Positions 26,558 through 35,782 of a DNA stretch of 64,000 bases are shown piece by piece. The stretch's first letter is position 1. The number at the start of each line of letters is the position of its first letter. This stretch comes from Mesorhizobium sp. B2-1-8. GTDB lineage: Bacteria; Pseudomonadota; Alphaproteobacteria; Rhizobiales; Rhizobiaceae. Below the pieces are notes generated by a model, which worked only from the letters and a program-made list of their open reading frames with translations, was not told where the DNA came from and ran no database searches. The stretch covers positions 868,001 through 932,000 of the forward strand of contig NZ_CP083952.1 in assembly GCF_006442545.2 (NCBI RefSeq). The letters run 5' to 3'. The translations under genes were made by a program, and so were the position numbers.

Positions 26558-27061
26558 TCAGCTCACCTTGGTCTGCGAGGCGGCCTGGTCTTCGGCGATC
26601 TTCTGCTGGAACATCTGCGCGAAATCGATCGGGTCGAGCATCAGCGGCGGGAAGCCGCCATTGCGGGTCGCCTCGGCGATGATCTGGCGGGCGAAGGGGA
26701 ACAAAAGGCGCGGGCATTCGATGAACAGGATCGGCAGCATGTGCTCCTGCGGGAAGCCCGAAATGGCGAAGACGCCGCCATAGACCAGCTCGACGTTGAA
26801 CAGCACTTCCTGGTCGAAGGAGGCCTTGGCGTTCAGCGTCAGGTTGACGTCGAACTGCTTTTCGGAGAGCGGGTTGGCATTGACGTTGACGTTGATGGCG
26901 ATGCCGGGCGCCTTGTCGCGGCCGCGCAGCGAGTTCGGCGCGCCGGGGCTTTCGAAGGACAGGTCCTTGACATACTGGGCCAGCACGTTGAGCGAGGGCT
27001 GGGTCGCGCTGCCGTTGCCGTTGCCGTTGGCGCCGACCGGCGCGTCGTCATTGCTGGCCAT
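26558..27061 (-). CDS. secB: Protein-export chaperone SecB
   Basis: Tetrameric cytoplasmic chaperone that keeps preproteins unfolded and hands them to SecA. At 167 residues it is normal for alphaproteobacteria. Key blocks are [53 protein letters not shown] and [14 protein letters not shown]. The N-terminus has a Gly/Asn linker, common in this group. It reads away from fxsA across a subtype A repeat and ends at a strong terminator. Confidence 0.96.
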   Translation of the reverse strand: MASNDDAPVGANGNGNGSATQPSLNVLAQYVKDLSFESPGAPNSLRGRDKAPGIAINVNVNANPLSEKQFDVNLTLNAKASFDQEVLFNVELVYGGVFAISGFPQEHMLPILFIECPRLLFPFARQIIAEATRNGGFPPLMLDPIDFAQMFQQKIAEDQAASQTKVS

Positions 27062-27215
27062 GAGCCTATATCCTTTTGCCTGGGCAGCGTTGCTGACCGA
27101 ATTGAAATCGGGCGTTCGCTACCATGGCCGGCATGACAAGACAAGGTTTGCCGCCTTGCAGTTCAAGGCAATCGCCGCGGACGCTTTGTGAGCGGGAAGA
27201 TCATCGCCGCAGGCA

Positions 27216-27396
27216 GCGCCGCCCCTCACCTGCCTGCCGGCATCCTCTCCCCGTATAGTGACGGGGAGAGGGGTGCTGTCATCGGCGCTTTCGCCAATCG
27301 TCGGCGTTGCGGGATTGAGCGCCAGCGCCGCAATCAGCCCTTTCTCCCCGTCACTATACGGGGAGAAATGCCCGGCAGGGCAATGAGGGGCGGAGC
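27216..27396. repeat. Intergenic palindromic repeat, subtype A
   Basis: Complete head-to-head copy with CTCCCCGTATAGTGACGGGG and CCCCGTCACTATACGGGG arms and central TTTCGCCAATCGTCGGCG; fills most of the fxsA-secB gap. Confidence 0.85.
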
Positions 27397-27419
27397 CGAC
27401 GCCGGGAGCTGGGCGGCAC

Positions 27420-27932
27420 TCAGTCGTCCTTCAGACGCCGCCATGGCGAATTGTGGTCCGGGCCGCGCTTCAGGTCGTCCTCGCGCGAATAGTCGCCGTC
27501 TTCGAGGTCGATGACCTTGTCTCGCTGGCGGCGGAAGCCGCCGGTGGAGAAATCGGTGGCGACGACGATGCGGCCCTTCAGCCTGTTCCAGGCAAGGTCG
27601 CGCAGCGGCGGGAGGAACAGCAGCAGGCCGATGATGTCGGTGATGAAACCGGGGATGATCAGCAGGATCGCCGCGACCACGATCATGGCGCCATGGGCGA
27701 GCTGGCGGCTGGGGTCGCGGCCGGCTGCCATCTCGGTGCGGATACGGGTCATGACGCCGAAACCCTGGTGGCGCAGCAAAAGCACGCCGGCGAAGCTCGA
27801 GGCCAGCACTAGGCCGACCGTCGCCAGCGCGCCGACCTCGCGGCCGACGACGACGAAACCGGCGATTTCCAGCAGCGGCAGCGCCAGGAGAAAGAAGGGA
27901 AGCAGCGAAATGCGCAAGTCTTTACCGACCAT
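27420..27932 (-). CDS. fxsA: FxsA family inner-membrane protein
   Basis: Membrane protein of 170 residues with hydrophobic segments at LLPFFLLALPLLEIAGFVV and LATVGLVLASSFAGVLLL and a hairpin at MIVVAAILLIIPGFITDIIG, the FxsA signature. The C-terminal cytoplasmic tail is charged. FxsA overproduction in E. coli is known to relieve phage T7 F-exclusion; the normal role is unclear. Divergent from tim44, with secB next on the same strand. Confidence 0.9.
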   Translation of the reverse strand: MVGKDLRISLLPFFLLALPLLEIAGFVVVGREVGALATVGLVLASSFAGVLLLRHQGFGVMTRIRTEMAAGRDPSRQLAHGAMIVVAAILLIIPGFITDIIGLLLFLPPLRDLAWNRLKGRIVVATDFSTGGFRRQRDKVIDLEDGDYSREDDLKRGPDHNSPWRRLKDD

Positions 27933-28116
27933 TCGATTGTTTTGTCCCGCCGGCGGCCAATCGCCGCTGGCATGGAGGCTGTTAGATAGGTATGCCTGCC
28001 TTTGATTTGAATGATTGCGCCTTGCGTTCTATATGCTTTGAATGTTGAACGCTATGCGACCGCGGCCTGTTGGCTGGACGGTCCGGCCTAGAGGCAGGGA
28101 TTGATTGGCGGAAGAT

Positions 28117-28824
28117 ATGGGCTTCTTCGACTTCGGCACGATTTTCTTCCTGATCGCGGCGGTGGTGATCTTCTTCCAGCTGCGCAACGTGCTGGGCAGT
28201 CGGACCGGTAGCGAGCGGCCGCCCTTCGATCCCTACACGGCGGCGCGCACCGAAAAGGACGCCACGCAGAAGCCCGAGAACGTGGTTTCGCTGCCGCGCA
28301 AGCGGGCGCCCGGCGAGCCGGCGCCGGCCGACGCCTATACGGCGATCGACGCCTTCGCCAAGCCCGACACAGATCTCAACAAAGGCCTGCGCGCGATCAA
28401 GGACAACGACCCGTCCTTCGATCCCAAGGGGTTCGTCGACGGCGCCAAGATGGCCTATGAGATGATCGTCATGGCCTATGCCGACGGCGACCGCAAAACG
28501 CTGAAGAACCTTTTGTCCCGTGAAGTTTTCGACGGCTTCGTCGCCGCGATCGGCGAGCGCGAGGCCAAGTCGGAAAAGATCCAGTCCTCCTTCGTCGGCA
28601 TCGACAAGGCCGACATCGTCTCGGCCGAGATGAAGGGCGGCGAGGCGCATGTCACGCTGCGCATCATCAGCGAGCTGATCTCGGCGACGCGCGACAAGGC
28701 GGGCGCGGTCATCGACGGCGATCCCGAAACCGTGGCCGAGGTCAAGGATGTCTGGACCTTCGCCCGCGACACGCGCTCGCGCGATCCGAACTGGAAGCTC
28801 GTCGCCACCGAAGAAGAAGACTGA
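28117..28824 (+). CDS. Tim44/TimA-like membrane-anchored protein
   Basis: Protein of 235 residues. One N-terminal helix (IFFLIAAVVIFFQL) is followed by a linker and a Tim44-like domain with FDPKGFVDGAKMAYEMIVMAYADGD, KNLLSREVFDGF and VWTFARDTRSRDPNW. In alphaproteobacteria this is the presumed ancestor of the mitochondrial import component. The ATG at 28117 has GGAAG close upstream; an in-frame TTG at 28105 is the alternative. First gene of the tim44-mltA-smr-xre run. Confidence 0.9.
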   Translation: MGFFDFGTIFFLIAAVVIFFQLRNVLGSRTGSERPPFDPYTAARTEKDATQKPENVVSLPRKRAPGEPAPADAYTAIDAFAKPDTDLNKGLRAIKDNDPSFDPKGFVDGAKMAYEMIVMAYADGDRKTLKNLLSREVFDGFVAAIGEREAKSEKIQSSFVGIDKADIVSAEMKGGEAHVTLRIISELISATRDKAGAVIDGDPETVAEVKDVWTFARDTRSRDPNWKLVATEEED

Positions 28825-28845
28825 GCCCGGAACAGGCGGGCTCCG

Positions 28846-29943
28846 GTGTCGCTGTCGCCTCTCCTTGTTGAAAGATCCTTCGGCGACCTGCCCGGTTGGG
28901 GTGACGACGACCATCTGCCGGCCTTCGCGGCCTTTGCCCGCTCCGCCTTCCATGTGCCGGTCAAACCCTATCGCAGCGGTGCGCTGGGCGTCGATTTCGG
29001 CGCCTTTGCCGAGGCCTATGCGCACGCGCGAGCAGCCCCTGCCGCCAGCCGGCCGCAGGCCCGCGCCTTCTTCGAGCGCCATTTCGTCCCCATGCTGGTC
29101 CGGCCGGAGACCGGCGCCGGGCTGGTCACCGGCTTCTACGAGCCGCAAGTCGAGGCCTCGCCGGTGCGGACCGAGCATTTTGCCGTACCGCTGCTGTCGC
29201 GTCCGGCCGACCTCGTCGATGTCGACGACGCCAACCGGCCCGCCGGAATGGATCCTTACCTCGCCTTCGCGCGCCGGACGGCCGACGGGCTGGTCGAATA
29301 TCCCGACCGTGGCGCGATCGAGCGCGGCGCGCTCGCCGGCCAGGGGCTGGAGATTGCCTGGCTGGCCGACAAGGTCGATGCCTTCTTCATCCATGTGCAA
29401 GGCGCGGCTCGGCTCGCCATGACGGACGGGCGGCTTTGCCGCGTCACCTACGCAGCCAAATCCGGCCAGCGCTTTATCGGGCCTGGCAAAACCTTGAGCG
29501 AGCTGGGGGAAATCCCGCTCTCGGAAGTGACGATGCAGTCGATCCGCGCCTGGCTCAAGGCGCATCCGGAGCGTATCGACGAGATCCTATGGCAGAACCG
29601 TTCCTACATCTTCTTCCGCGAGGCCGCGGTGGATGACGCGGCGCTGGGGCCGATCGCGGCCGCCAAGGTGCCGCTGACACCGGGCCGCTCGATGGCCGTC
29701 GACCGGCTGCTGCACACATTCGGCACGCCTTTTTACATCGACGCGCCGACGCTCACCGCCTTCGACAAAAGACCGTTCCGGCGGCTGATGATCGCGCAGG
29801 ACACCGGCTCGGCCATCACCGGACCGGCGCGCGGCGATCTGTTCGCCGGCTCGGGCGACGCCGCCGGCGAGATCGCCGGCGTGGTGCGCAACGCGGCCGA
29901 TTTCTACGCGCTGGTGCCACGCGCGCTGGCCGGGGGCGCATGA
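28846..29943 (+). CDS. mltA: Membrane-bound lytic murein transglycosylase A (MltA)
   Basis: Cleaves peptidoglycan glycan strands to anhydromuropeptides. 365 residues with TGFYEPQVEASPVRTEHF, IHVQGAARLAM and the C-terminal 3D domain RLMIAQDTGSAITGPARGD. The usual lipobox or signal peptide is not apparent at the GTG start 28846, so either the start is mis-set or export works differently. Runs 22 bases after tim44, and its stop overlaps smr by 4 bases (ATGA). Confidence 0.9.
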   Translation: MSLSPLLVERSFGDLPGWGDDDHLPAFAAFARSAFHVPVKPYRSGALGVDFGAFAEAYAHARAAPAASRPQARAFFERHFVPMLVRPETGAGLVTGFYEPQVEASPVRTEHFAVPLLSRPADLVDVDDANRPAGMDPYLAFARRTADGLVEYPDRGAIERGALAGQGLEIAWLADKVDAFFIHVQGAARLAMTDGRLCRVTYAAKSGQRFIGPGKTLSELGEIPLSEVTMQSIRAWLKAHPERIDEILWQNRSYIFFREAAVDDAALGPIAAAKVPLTPGRSMAVDRLLHTFGTPFYIDAPTLTAFDKRPFRRLMIAQDTGSAITGPARGDLFAGSGDAAGEIAGVVRNAADFYALVPRALAGGA

Positions 29944-30473
29944 TGAGCAAGCGCCCGGACAAGCTCAGCGAGGATGACCGGGTGCTGTGGAACCTGGTGG
30001 CGCGCACCGCCAAGCCGCTCAAGGGCCGCGCCGCCGTCGACATTCCAGACCTGGCCGTCGATGCCAGGCCGACGCCGGCCCAACCGGCTCAGCCCGCCGC
30101 CGGCCCGGCTGGCGCGGCAAAGCCGAAGGTCCAGCATGTCACGCACCGGCTCGACGAGCCGACGCTGGACAAGCTGCAAAAAGGCCGGCTGCCGATCGAG
30201 GGCCGCGTCGACCTGCACGGCATGACGCAGGACGAGGCCTATTCGCTGCTGTTCTCGTTCCTGCACCGGGCGCATGCCGGCGGCGTCCGCTATGTGCTGG
30301 TCATCACCGGCAAGGGGTCGTCCTCGGGCGGCGATGGCGTCCTGCGGCGCGCCGTGCCGGCCTGGCTGTCGACGCCGGCGTTCCGGCCGCTGGTCTCCAG
30401 CCACGACCACGCCGCCCGCAACCATGGCGGCTCGGGCGCGCTCTATATCAGGCTGCGGCGGGTTCGCCCATGA
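29940..30473 (+). CDS. Smr-domain (MutS2 C-terminal-like) protein
   Basis: Cytoplasmic protein of 177 residues. An Ala/Pro-rich linker precedes a Smr domain with GRVDLHGMTQDEAY and VLVITGKGSSSGGDGVLRRAV and a late NHGGSGALYIRLRR. Smr domains can nick nucleic acids; the substrate here is unknown. Overlaps mltA by 4 bases and probably shares its transcript. Confidence 0.9.
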   Translation: MMSKRPDKLSEDDRVLWNLVARTAKPLKGRAAVDIPDLAVDARPTPAQPAQPAAGPAGAAKPKVQHVTHRLDEPTLDKLQKGRLPIEGRVDLHGMTQDEAYSLLFSFLHRAHAGGVRYVLVITGKGSSSGGDGVLRRAVPAWLSTPAFRPLVSSHDHAARNHGGSGALYIRLRRVRP

Positions 30474-30498
30474 GGGCTGACCTTGGGAGGCCGGGCGC

Positions 30499-30867
30499 AT
30501 GACCCCGTTCGGCGAGAAGCTGCGCGCGCTGAGGGCCGAGCGCGGCGTCAGCCAGAAGGACATGGCGGCGGCGATCGGCGTCAGCGCCGCTTATCTGTCG
30601 GCGCTGGAGCATGGCAGGCGCGGCGCGCCGACCTGGACCCTGATCCAGAAGATCATCGGCTATTTCAACATCATCTGGGACGATGCCGAGGAGTTGGCGC
30701 GGCTGGCCGAGGCCTCGCACCCGCGCGTCAGGCTGGACACGTCGGGTCTTTCCCCCGCCGCCACCGAACTTGCCAATCTTCTGGCCGAAAACATCGAGAA
30801 GCTGGATGAGGCCGCGCTTGTGCGCATCACCGCCTCGATCCGCACGGCACTCGGCCGGCGATCCTAG
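30499..30867 (+). CDS. XRE-family helix-turn-helix regulator
   Basis: Small DNA-binding protein of 122 residues. The N-terminal HTH is KLRALRAERGVSQKDMAAAI and GVSAAYLSALEHGRRG, followed by a helical C-terminus. Last gene of the tim44-mltA-smr run. Its TAG stop is completed at the edge of an IS630-type element; the empty site would still give TAG, so the protein is unchanged by the insertion. Confidence 0.88.
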   Translation: MTPFGEKLRALRAERGVSQKDMAAAIGVSAAYLSALEHGRRGAPTWTLIQKIIGYFNIIWDDAEELARLAEASHPRVRLDTSGLSPAATELANLLAENIEKLDEAALVRITASIRTALGRRS

Positions 30868-31911
30868 AGCGGGATGAGATTTATAAGAGTCGTGAGATTC
30901 CCAAATCATCGCAGTTCTGATTCAACATGCATGCTGGGAGGAGGCCAGCATGGATGGCAGCCTATTCGATGGACCTTCGCGAGCGGGTTGTAGCCGCGGT
31001 CAAGACGGAAGGGCTCTCGCGACGCGCGGCGGCGGCTCGATTTGGCGTCAGCTACAGCGCGGCCATCGCGTGGCTTAAGCGCGTCGAAGAGACTGGCAGT
31101 GCTGCGCCTCGCCAGGTCGGCGGCTACAAACCGAAGAAGCTCTCGGGAGCGTGGCGCGACTGGCTGATCGAACGCTGTCACGACAGGGACTTCACCTTGC
31201 GCGGGCTTGTGGCCGAACTTGGCGAGCGTGGCCTGAGGGTCGACTACCGTTCGGTGTGGGAGTTCGTGCATGCCGAGAAGCTCAGTCACAAAAAAAGACG
31301 CTGATCGCCGTCGAACAGGATCGTCCCGATATCGCGCGACGGCGCATGCAGTGGACGAAGTATCGGGACCGGATTGATCCGACGCGACTGGTCTTCATCG
31401 ACGAGACCTGGACCAAGACCAACATGTCGCCGCTAAGGGGCTGGGCGCCGGTTGGACAGCGCATCAAGGCCAAAGTGCCGCATGGCCACTGGAAGACCAT
31501 GACCTTCCTGGCCGCGCTGCGCCACGATCGCGTCGAGGCGCCCTGGCTGATCGACGGACCTATCAACGGCGAGAGATTTCTTCTCTATGTCGAGAAGGTT
31601 CTCGCTCCGACCCTCCAGCCGGGCGACATCGTCATCATGGACAATCTCGGCTCGCACAAAGGCAAGGCGGTGCGCCGCGCCATACGCGCCGCCGGCGCCA
31701 GGCTCTTCTTCCTGCCGAAATACTCGCCCGATCTTAATCCGATCGAACAGCTCTTTTCAAAACTCAAGCACTGGCTGAGAAAGGCAGCAAGCCGCACCGT
31801 CCAAACCGTTTGCGACGCGATCGGCCAAATTCTCAACCGCATCACACCGACAGAATGCTCACACTACTTCGAAAACTCCGGATATGACCGAAACTAATCT
31901 CATCCCGCTCT
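30867..31911. mobile_element. IS630-family (Tc1/mariner-like) insertion sequence
   Basis: Perfect 15-bp terminal inverted repeats GAGCGGGATGAGATT (30867-30881 and inverse at 31897-31911), with TA on both sides (30865-30866 and 31912-31913), the typical target duplication. 1045 bp with one frameshifted transposase. It sits exactly at the stop codon of the XRE gene. Confidence 0.9.
30954..31897 (+). CDS. IS630 transposase made by -1 frameshifting
   Basis: Two overlapping frames form one transposase of about 314 residues. The first (from 30954, with GGAGGAGG upstream) codes the HTH part: MDLRERVVAAVKTEGLSRRA. It runs into a stretch of seven A residues (31290-31296), where a -1 slip joins the second frame before the zero-frame TGA. 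The second frame carries the DDE catalytic part: LVFIDETWTKTNM, VIMDNLGSHKG and YSPDLNPIEQLFSKLKHWLR. This is standard IS630 organisation. Both ends of the element are intact. Confidence 0.85.
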
Positions 31912-31959
31912 AGAAGACAGCGCCCGCCGGCGAGCAGCCAGCGGGCAGCCGTGGCGGGA

Positions 31960-32199
31960 TCAATTCTTGCCGGCCGTGCTGCCGCCATTGTTTCCCCGGC
32001 CGCCATTGCCCTGATGGTCGCGGCCACCGTTGCCGCCGCCCAGACAGTCCGATGCGCCAGCGCTGCAACAACGGCCGCTCCACAGGTCGTTGAGATTGGT
32101 GTTGGCGCAGCTTGGGATGGTCTGGCCGGCCAGAGCAGATCCGGTCAGGGCCGAAGCGGCGGCGGCGGCGAGAAGGGTATTTCGCAGAAAAGCAGTCAT
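31960..32199 (-). CDS. Small exported Cys-containing Gly/Asn-rich protein
   Basis: Hypothetical protein of 79 residues. GGAG about 7 bases upstream supports the ATG at 32199. A Sec signal (LLAAAAASALTGSALAG) is followed by a short part with four cysteines (IPSCANT, RCCSAG, SDCLGG) and a Gly/Asn-rich tail. No family assigned. The low-complexity tail recalls the exported protein at 2078-2551. Confidence 0.65.
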   Translation of the reverse strand: MTAFLRNTLLAAAAASALTGSALAGQTIPSCANTNLNDLWSGRCCSAGASDCLGGGNGGRDHQGNGGRGNNGGSTAGKN

Positions 32200-32322
32200 T
32201 TGAAGTCTCCATGATTTGGGTTTCTATCGTCCACGGCTGTGTGTCGCCGGGCGAACGGAAATGGTTCACGGAGGATGAAAGATTTGCAGGATAGCGATGC
32301 GAGACGCGCGATCGGCAATGTC

Positions 32323-32501
32323 AGCGCCGCCCCTCATCTGCCTGCCGGCATCTTCTCCCCGTAGAACGGGGAGAAGGGATTTCCCGCGCCGTCGCCGGTT
32401 GTCCTGCAACGTTGACGATTGGCGAAAGCAACGACAACGGCGTCTTTCTCCCCGTCACTATACGGGGAGAAATGTCCGGCATGACAATGAGGGGCAGCGC
32501 T
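32323..32501. repeat. Intergenic palindromic repeat, subtype A
   Basis: GCCGCCCCTCATCTGCCTGC outer arm, CTTCTCCCCGTAGAACGGGG hairpin, central GATTGGCGAAAGC, then the CCCCGTCACTATACGGGG hairpin and GACAATGAGGGGCAGCG. Confidence 0.85.
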
Positions 32502-32574
32502 GCCCTTTGCTAAAGATAAACGGACACTTTCATGGGCACGAAAGCTGCCGCGGTTCGAACCGCGGCGCTCTTTG

Positions 32575-33189
32575 CTACTGCACCGAGCCGACCAGGACCT
32601 GCTGGCCGCCGCGGATCGAGACCCAGCGGCCGGTGTTGTCGATCGCCTGGCGCTTGAGGAAGCGGTAACCGGTCTCGTCCCAGGGTTTGACCTTGTCGGT
32701 CAAATTGTCGAGCACATAGTCGCCGCCGTCGGTGCGCACCGTCAGTACGGCGTGGCCCTCACCGTCGGGCTTGCGCACGACGGTTATCAAGAGATCGGCG
32801 AGCGAGATGCCCATGCGGGACAGCTGGCGCCGCTTCTCCAGCACGTAGTCCTCGCAGTCGCCGACGCCGTTGTCGGGATAGGCCCAGACCTCGTCCTTGC
32901 CGTATATGTCCATGTCGCTCATCGGCTTGACGGCGGCATTGACCCTGGCGGTGACGTCGACCAGCTTGCGCATCAAGCCGTCGGTCAGGGTGGCCGGCGC
33001 GAGGTTGGCCGGGCGGATCGAGCATTCGCCCGGATGCTGCTTGCAGAAATCGTAATGGCCGATCGGCTGCGAGGTGAGGCCCCCGGTCGCCATGGCGCCC
33101 GACGCCCAGGCCGGTGCCATCCAGCCTCCCGTTAACGCCAGCCCGGCTGCCACGCATACGCGCAGCCTTCGCATGGTTGAGGAATTCAT
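32575..33189 (-). CDS. Transglutaminase-like cysteine peptidase (BTLCP, family C93)
   Basis: Exported protein of 204 residues with a Sec signal (RRLRVCVAAGLALTGGWMAP). The catalytic Cys is in GVGDCEDYVLEKRRQL (about residue 110), His in GEGHAVLTV and Asp in YVLDNLTD. BTLCP proteins are periplasmic; the LapG branch cleaves adhesins, but no LapD or adhesin gene is nearby, so a substrate cannot be named. Confidence 0.88.
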   Translation of the reverse strand: MNSSTMRRLRVCVAAGLALTGGWMAPAWASGAMATGGLTSQPIGHYDFCKQHPGECSIRPANLAPATLTDGLMRKLVDVTARVNAAVKPMSDMDIYGKDEVWAYPDNGVGDCEDYVLEKRRQLSRMGISLADLLITVVRKPDGEGHAVLTVRTDGGDYVLDNLTDKVKPWDETGYRFLKRQAIDNTGRWVSIRGGQQVLVGSVQ

Positions 33190-33349
33190 TGTCCCCGCTC
33201 ACCCTGTTGTTAACGAAACGTTAAGGGCGATTTACACTCCGTGTCAATTAAAGACATCGAGTTGATTGGCGGCATGGTTACCCGCCGGGAGGGAAAGCGG
33301 CGCTCGTGCAACTGAATCGGACCCGCGGCCGGTTCCGTTTCCAAACTCC

Positions 33350-34627
33350 CTACCGCTTGGCGGTGCGGACAAGCTTCGGCTTCACCGCCACCCGGTTCTG
33401 ACGGCCATAGCTGGTGATGAAGTCGACGATGCGCGGCACGATCTCGGAGCGGAAGCGCGAACCGTTGAAGACGCCGTAATGGCCGACCGCCGGCTGCACG
33501 TAATGCGCCTTCCTGTCGGCGGGGATGTTGACGCACAGGTCCTGCGCCGCCCTGGTCTGGCCAAGACCCGAAATGTCGTCGTTCTCGCCCTCGACCGTGA
33601 ACAGGGCCACGTTGCGGATAACGGACGGATCGATCCTGGCGCCACGATGCGTCATCTCGCCCTTGGGCAGGGCATGGCGCACGAAGACCGTGTCGACGGT
33701 CTGCAGGTAGAATTCTGCCGTCAGGTCCATCACCGCCAGATACTCGTCATAGAAGTCGCGGTGCTTTTCGGCATTGTCGCCATCGTCCTTCACAAGGTGC
33801 ATGAAGAATTCCTTGTGGGCGATGATGTGGCGATCGAGGTTCATGCTCATGAAGCCCGACAGCTGCAGGAAGCCGGGATAGACCTCGCGGCCGAAGCCCG
33901 GCACCGGCCAGGGCGCGCGCATCACGACATTGTCGCGAAACCAGTCGATGCCCTTTTCCTCGGCGAGCAGATTGACGGCGGTAGGGTTGCGGCGGGTGTC
34001 GATCGGCCCGCCCATCAGGGTCATCGTCGAAGGGACGAAGGGGTCGCCCTTCGCCTCCATCAGCGCCACGGCCGCAAGCACCGGCACGGAAGGCTGGCAC
34101 ACGGCCATCACATGCGTGTCCGGACCCAGCGTGTGCAGCATGTCGATGATGTAGTCGATATAATCGTCGAGATCGAAGCTGCCGTCGGCCAGCGGCACCA
34201 TGCGGGCGTCGACCCAGTCGGTGATGTGGACATCGGCATGGGGCAGCATCGCCTCGACCGTGCCGCGCAGCAGCGTGGCGTAATGGCCCGACATCGGCGC
34301 CACGATCAAAAGCTTCGGGTCGGCCTTGCGCCCGGCTGGAACGGCGCGCTCGAACCGAACGAGATTGCAGAACGGCTTCGACCAGACGGTCTTTTCGGTG
34401 ACCGCGACGCTGTTCCAGTCGACCACCGTCTTGGCCAGGCCGAATTGCGGCTTGCCGTAGCGGCGCGTGGTGCGCTCGAACAGTTCGGCGCCCGCCGCGA
34501 TCGATCGGCCCCAGTGCGTATGCGAAACCGGGTTGAGCGGATTGGAGTAGAGAAACCGGACCGCGTCGGCATAGAGCCGCGCCGGCTGCAAGGCAGCATG
34601 GTTCATTTCGTAGAGCTGGTAGAACAT
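33350..34627 (-). CDS. phaZ: Intracellular polyhydroxyalkanoate depolymerase
   Basis: Degrades stored polyhydroxybutyrate granules. 425 residues with the intracellular PhaZ motif AVCQPSVPVLAAV (Cys nucleophile in C-Q-P-S), APMSGHYATLLRGTV and a C-terminal VGHYGVFNGSRFR carrying the catalytic His. Opening MFYQLYEMNHAALQPAR is typical of the family. Transcribed alone; no phaC or phasin gene is adjacent. Confidence 0.93.
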   Translation of the reverse strand: MFYQLYEMNHAALQPARLYADAVRFLYSNPLNPVSHTHWGRSIAAGAELFERTTRRYGKPQFGLAKTVVDWNSVAVTEKTVWSKPFCNLVRFERAVPAGRKADPKLLIVAPMSGHYATLLRGTVEAMLPHADVHITDWVDARMVPLADGSFDLDDYIDYIIDMLHTLGPDTHVMAVCQPSVPVLAAVALMEAKGDPFVPSTMTLMGGPIDTRRNPTAVNLLAEEKGIDWFRDNVVMRAPWPVPGFGREVYPGFLQLSGFMSMNLDRHIIAHKEFFMHLVKDDGDNAEKHRDFYDEYLAVMDLTAEFYLQTVDTVFVRHALPKGEMTHRGARIDPSVIRNVALFTVEGENDDISGLGQTRAAQDLCVNIPADRKAHYVQPAVGHYGVFNGSRFRSEIVPRIVDFITSYGRQNRVAVKPKLVRTAKR

Positions 34628-34918
34628 ACGTTACCCCGCGCCCGAAGGGACGACGAGCAGCGCCGAGCCCTAGATGTCTCGCGGGGAGGTTAACAACTAA
34701 TTGCTGCGATGCAATACGTCACGTGGCGTGACGAATGCTTCTTTTCGCCCAAAGCCTTGAAAATCGGCCCCGGACGGCACAGCCGGCTCAATGTGCGGTG
34801 CCGAAATGTGTAGGATATGTGTCAGGTCTCGGCGCCGGACACCTGGCCATGATCCCGGAAGCTTCCCGCTTTGCTCCGCTGATCCGCGGTCCGGGAGAGA
34901 TCACAAGAGACGGTCAGG

Positions 34919-35287
34919 TCAAACGCGCGTCATGCAGACGGACGTCTGACCGGAGCCGATGAAGCCGAGCTGGCCTGCGGCGCCTTTCGACAGGTCGAGC
35001 ACGCGGCCCTTGATGAAGGGACCACGATCGTTGATGCGCACGACGACGCTGCGGCCGTTGTTCTTGTTGGTGACCCGCAATTTGGTGCCGAACGGCAGCG
35101 TGCGGTGGGCGGCGGTCAGCGCCGAGGGGTTCATACGCTCGCCCGATGCGGTCCTCGAGTGCAGCGCGTACCAGGAAGCGCGGCCACACTGGCCGGCGGC
35201 GGCGGTTGCCGAAGTTGCGGAGGCGCCGACCATCAGGCCAGCAACGATCGTTACCGCGACAAGCGCGGTCTGTTTTGGGGTCTTCAT
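34919..35287 (-). CDS. RlpA-like double-psi beta-barrel protein
   Basis: Exported protein of 122 residues. The signal [20 protein letters not shown] leads into the RlpA DPBB domain: [31 protein letters not shown] and [19 protein letters not shown]. RlpA proteins cleave denuded glycan strands in the septum. No lipobox and no SPOR domain, so this is the short soluble type. The start at 35287 is chosen for the signal peptide. Confidence 0.85.
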   Translation of the reverse strand: MKTPKQTALVAVTIVAGLMVGASATSATAAAGQCGRASWYALHSRTASGERMNPSALTAAHRTLPFGTKLRVTNKNNGRSVVVRINDRGPFIKGRVLDLSKGAAGQLGFIGSGQTSVCMTRV

Positions 35288-35596
35288 GCTTGGGGGATGG
35301 CTCCGTTTTTGACAGACCCCAGCCGTTAGGAGGAGAATAAGGCACGAAATGCGGCAGTGATCTGGCGGTTCCATGGCGAGATCACACATTTGGAGTCACC
35401 GGGTAACAGTCTGTCAGAGACTTTTTGGCGCTCCAGGACCGGTTTCTGATTATGTTTTGATCGGCACGAAGGATTTTTATGACAAGATTACGCATTGATC
35501 TTCAAATAGAGGTCTGCACGATCTGGCCACTTCCTTCGGCTCTTTCATCACGGCGATAGCGTCGAAATCGATCGACTTGAAAAGCGGGATTCGACA

Positions 35597-35782
35597 ATGA
35601 GACTGATCAAAAATCTGCTGGCCTTGATTGTGCTGGCCATTGGTGCGCTGTGGTCGCTGCAAGGCATCGGCGTGGTCGGCGGCAGCTTCATGACCGGCCA
35701 GTCGCAATGGCTCTATATCGGCCTCGCCGCCATGCTGGTCGGCCTGGCCGGGCTGGTGTGGGCAAACCGTTCGCGCGGGTAA
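35597..35782 (+). CDS. Small two-helix membrane protein
   Basis: Hypothetical protein of 61 residues made of two hydrophobic helices (LLALIVLAIGALWSLQGIGV and WLYIGLAAMLVGLAGLVW) with a short basic tail. A GCGGGA ribosome site precedes the ATG. This kind of small protein recurs in rhizobia. Function unknown. Confidence 0.65.
   Translation: MRLIKNLLALIVLAIGALWSLQGIGVVGGSFMTGQSQWLYIGLAAMLVGLAGLVWANRSRG

Noticed and set aside
24230..27136. 968-codon open frame on the plus strand across the SBP and secB genes
   Set aside because: It is antisense to two well-supported genes, and its translation is low-complexity Gly/Arg/Val-rich with no family features; GC-rich codon bias leaves antisense frames open.
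32575..33189. Transglutaminase-like protease considered as the lasso leader peptidase for the peptide at 23676
   Set aside because: It is 9 kb away, has a Sec signal and belongs to the periplasmic BTLCP family rather than the cytoplasmic lasso B2 group.
33266..34693. 475-codon frame antisense to phaZ
   Set aside because: Shadow frame with no recognisable domain, while phaZ on the other strand is complete.
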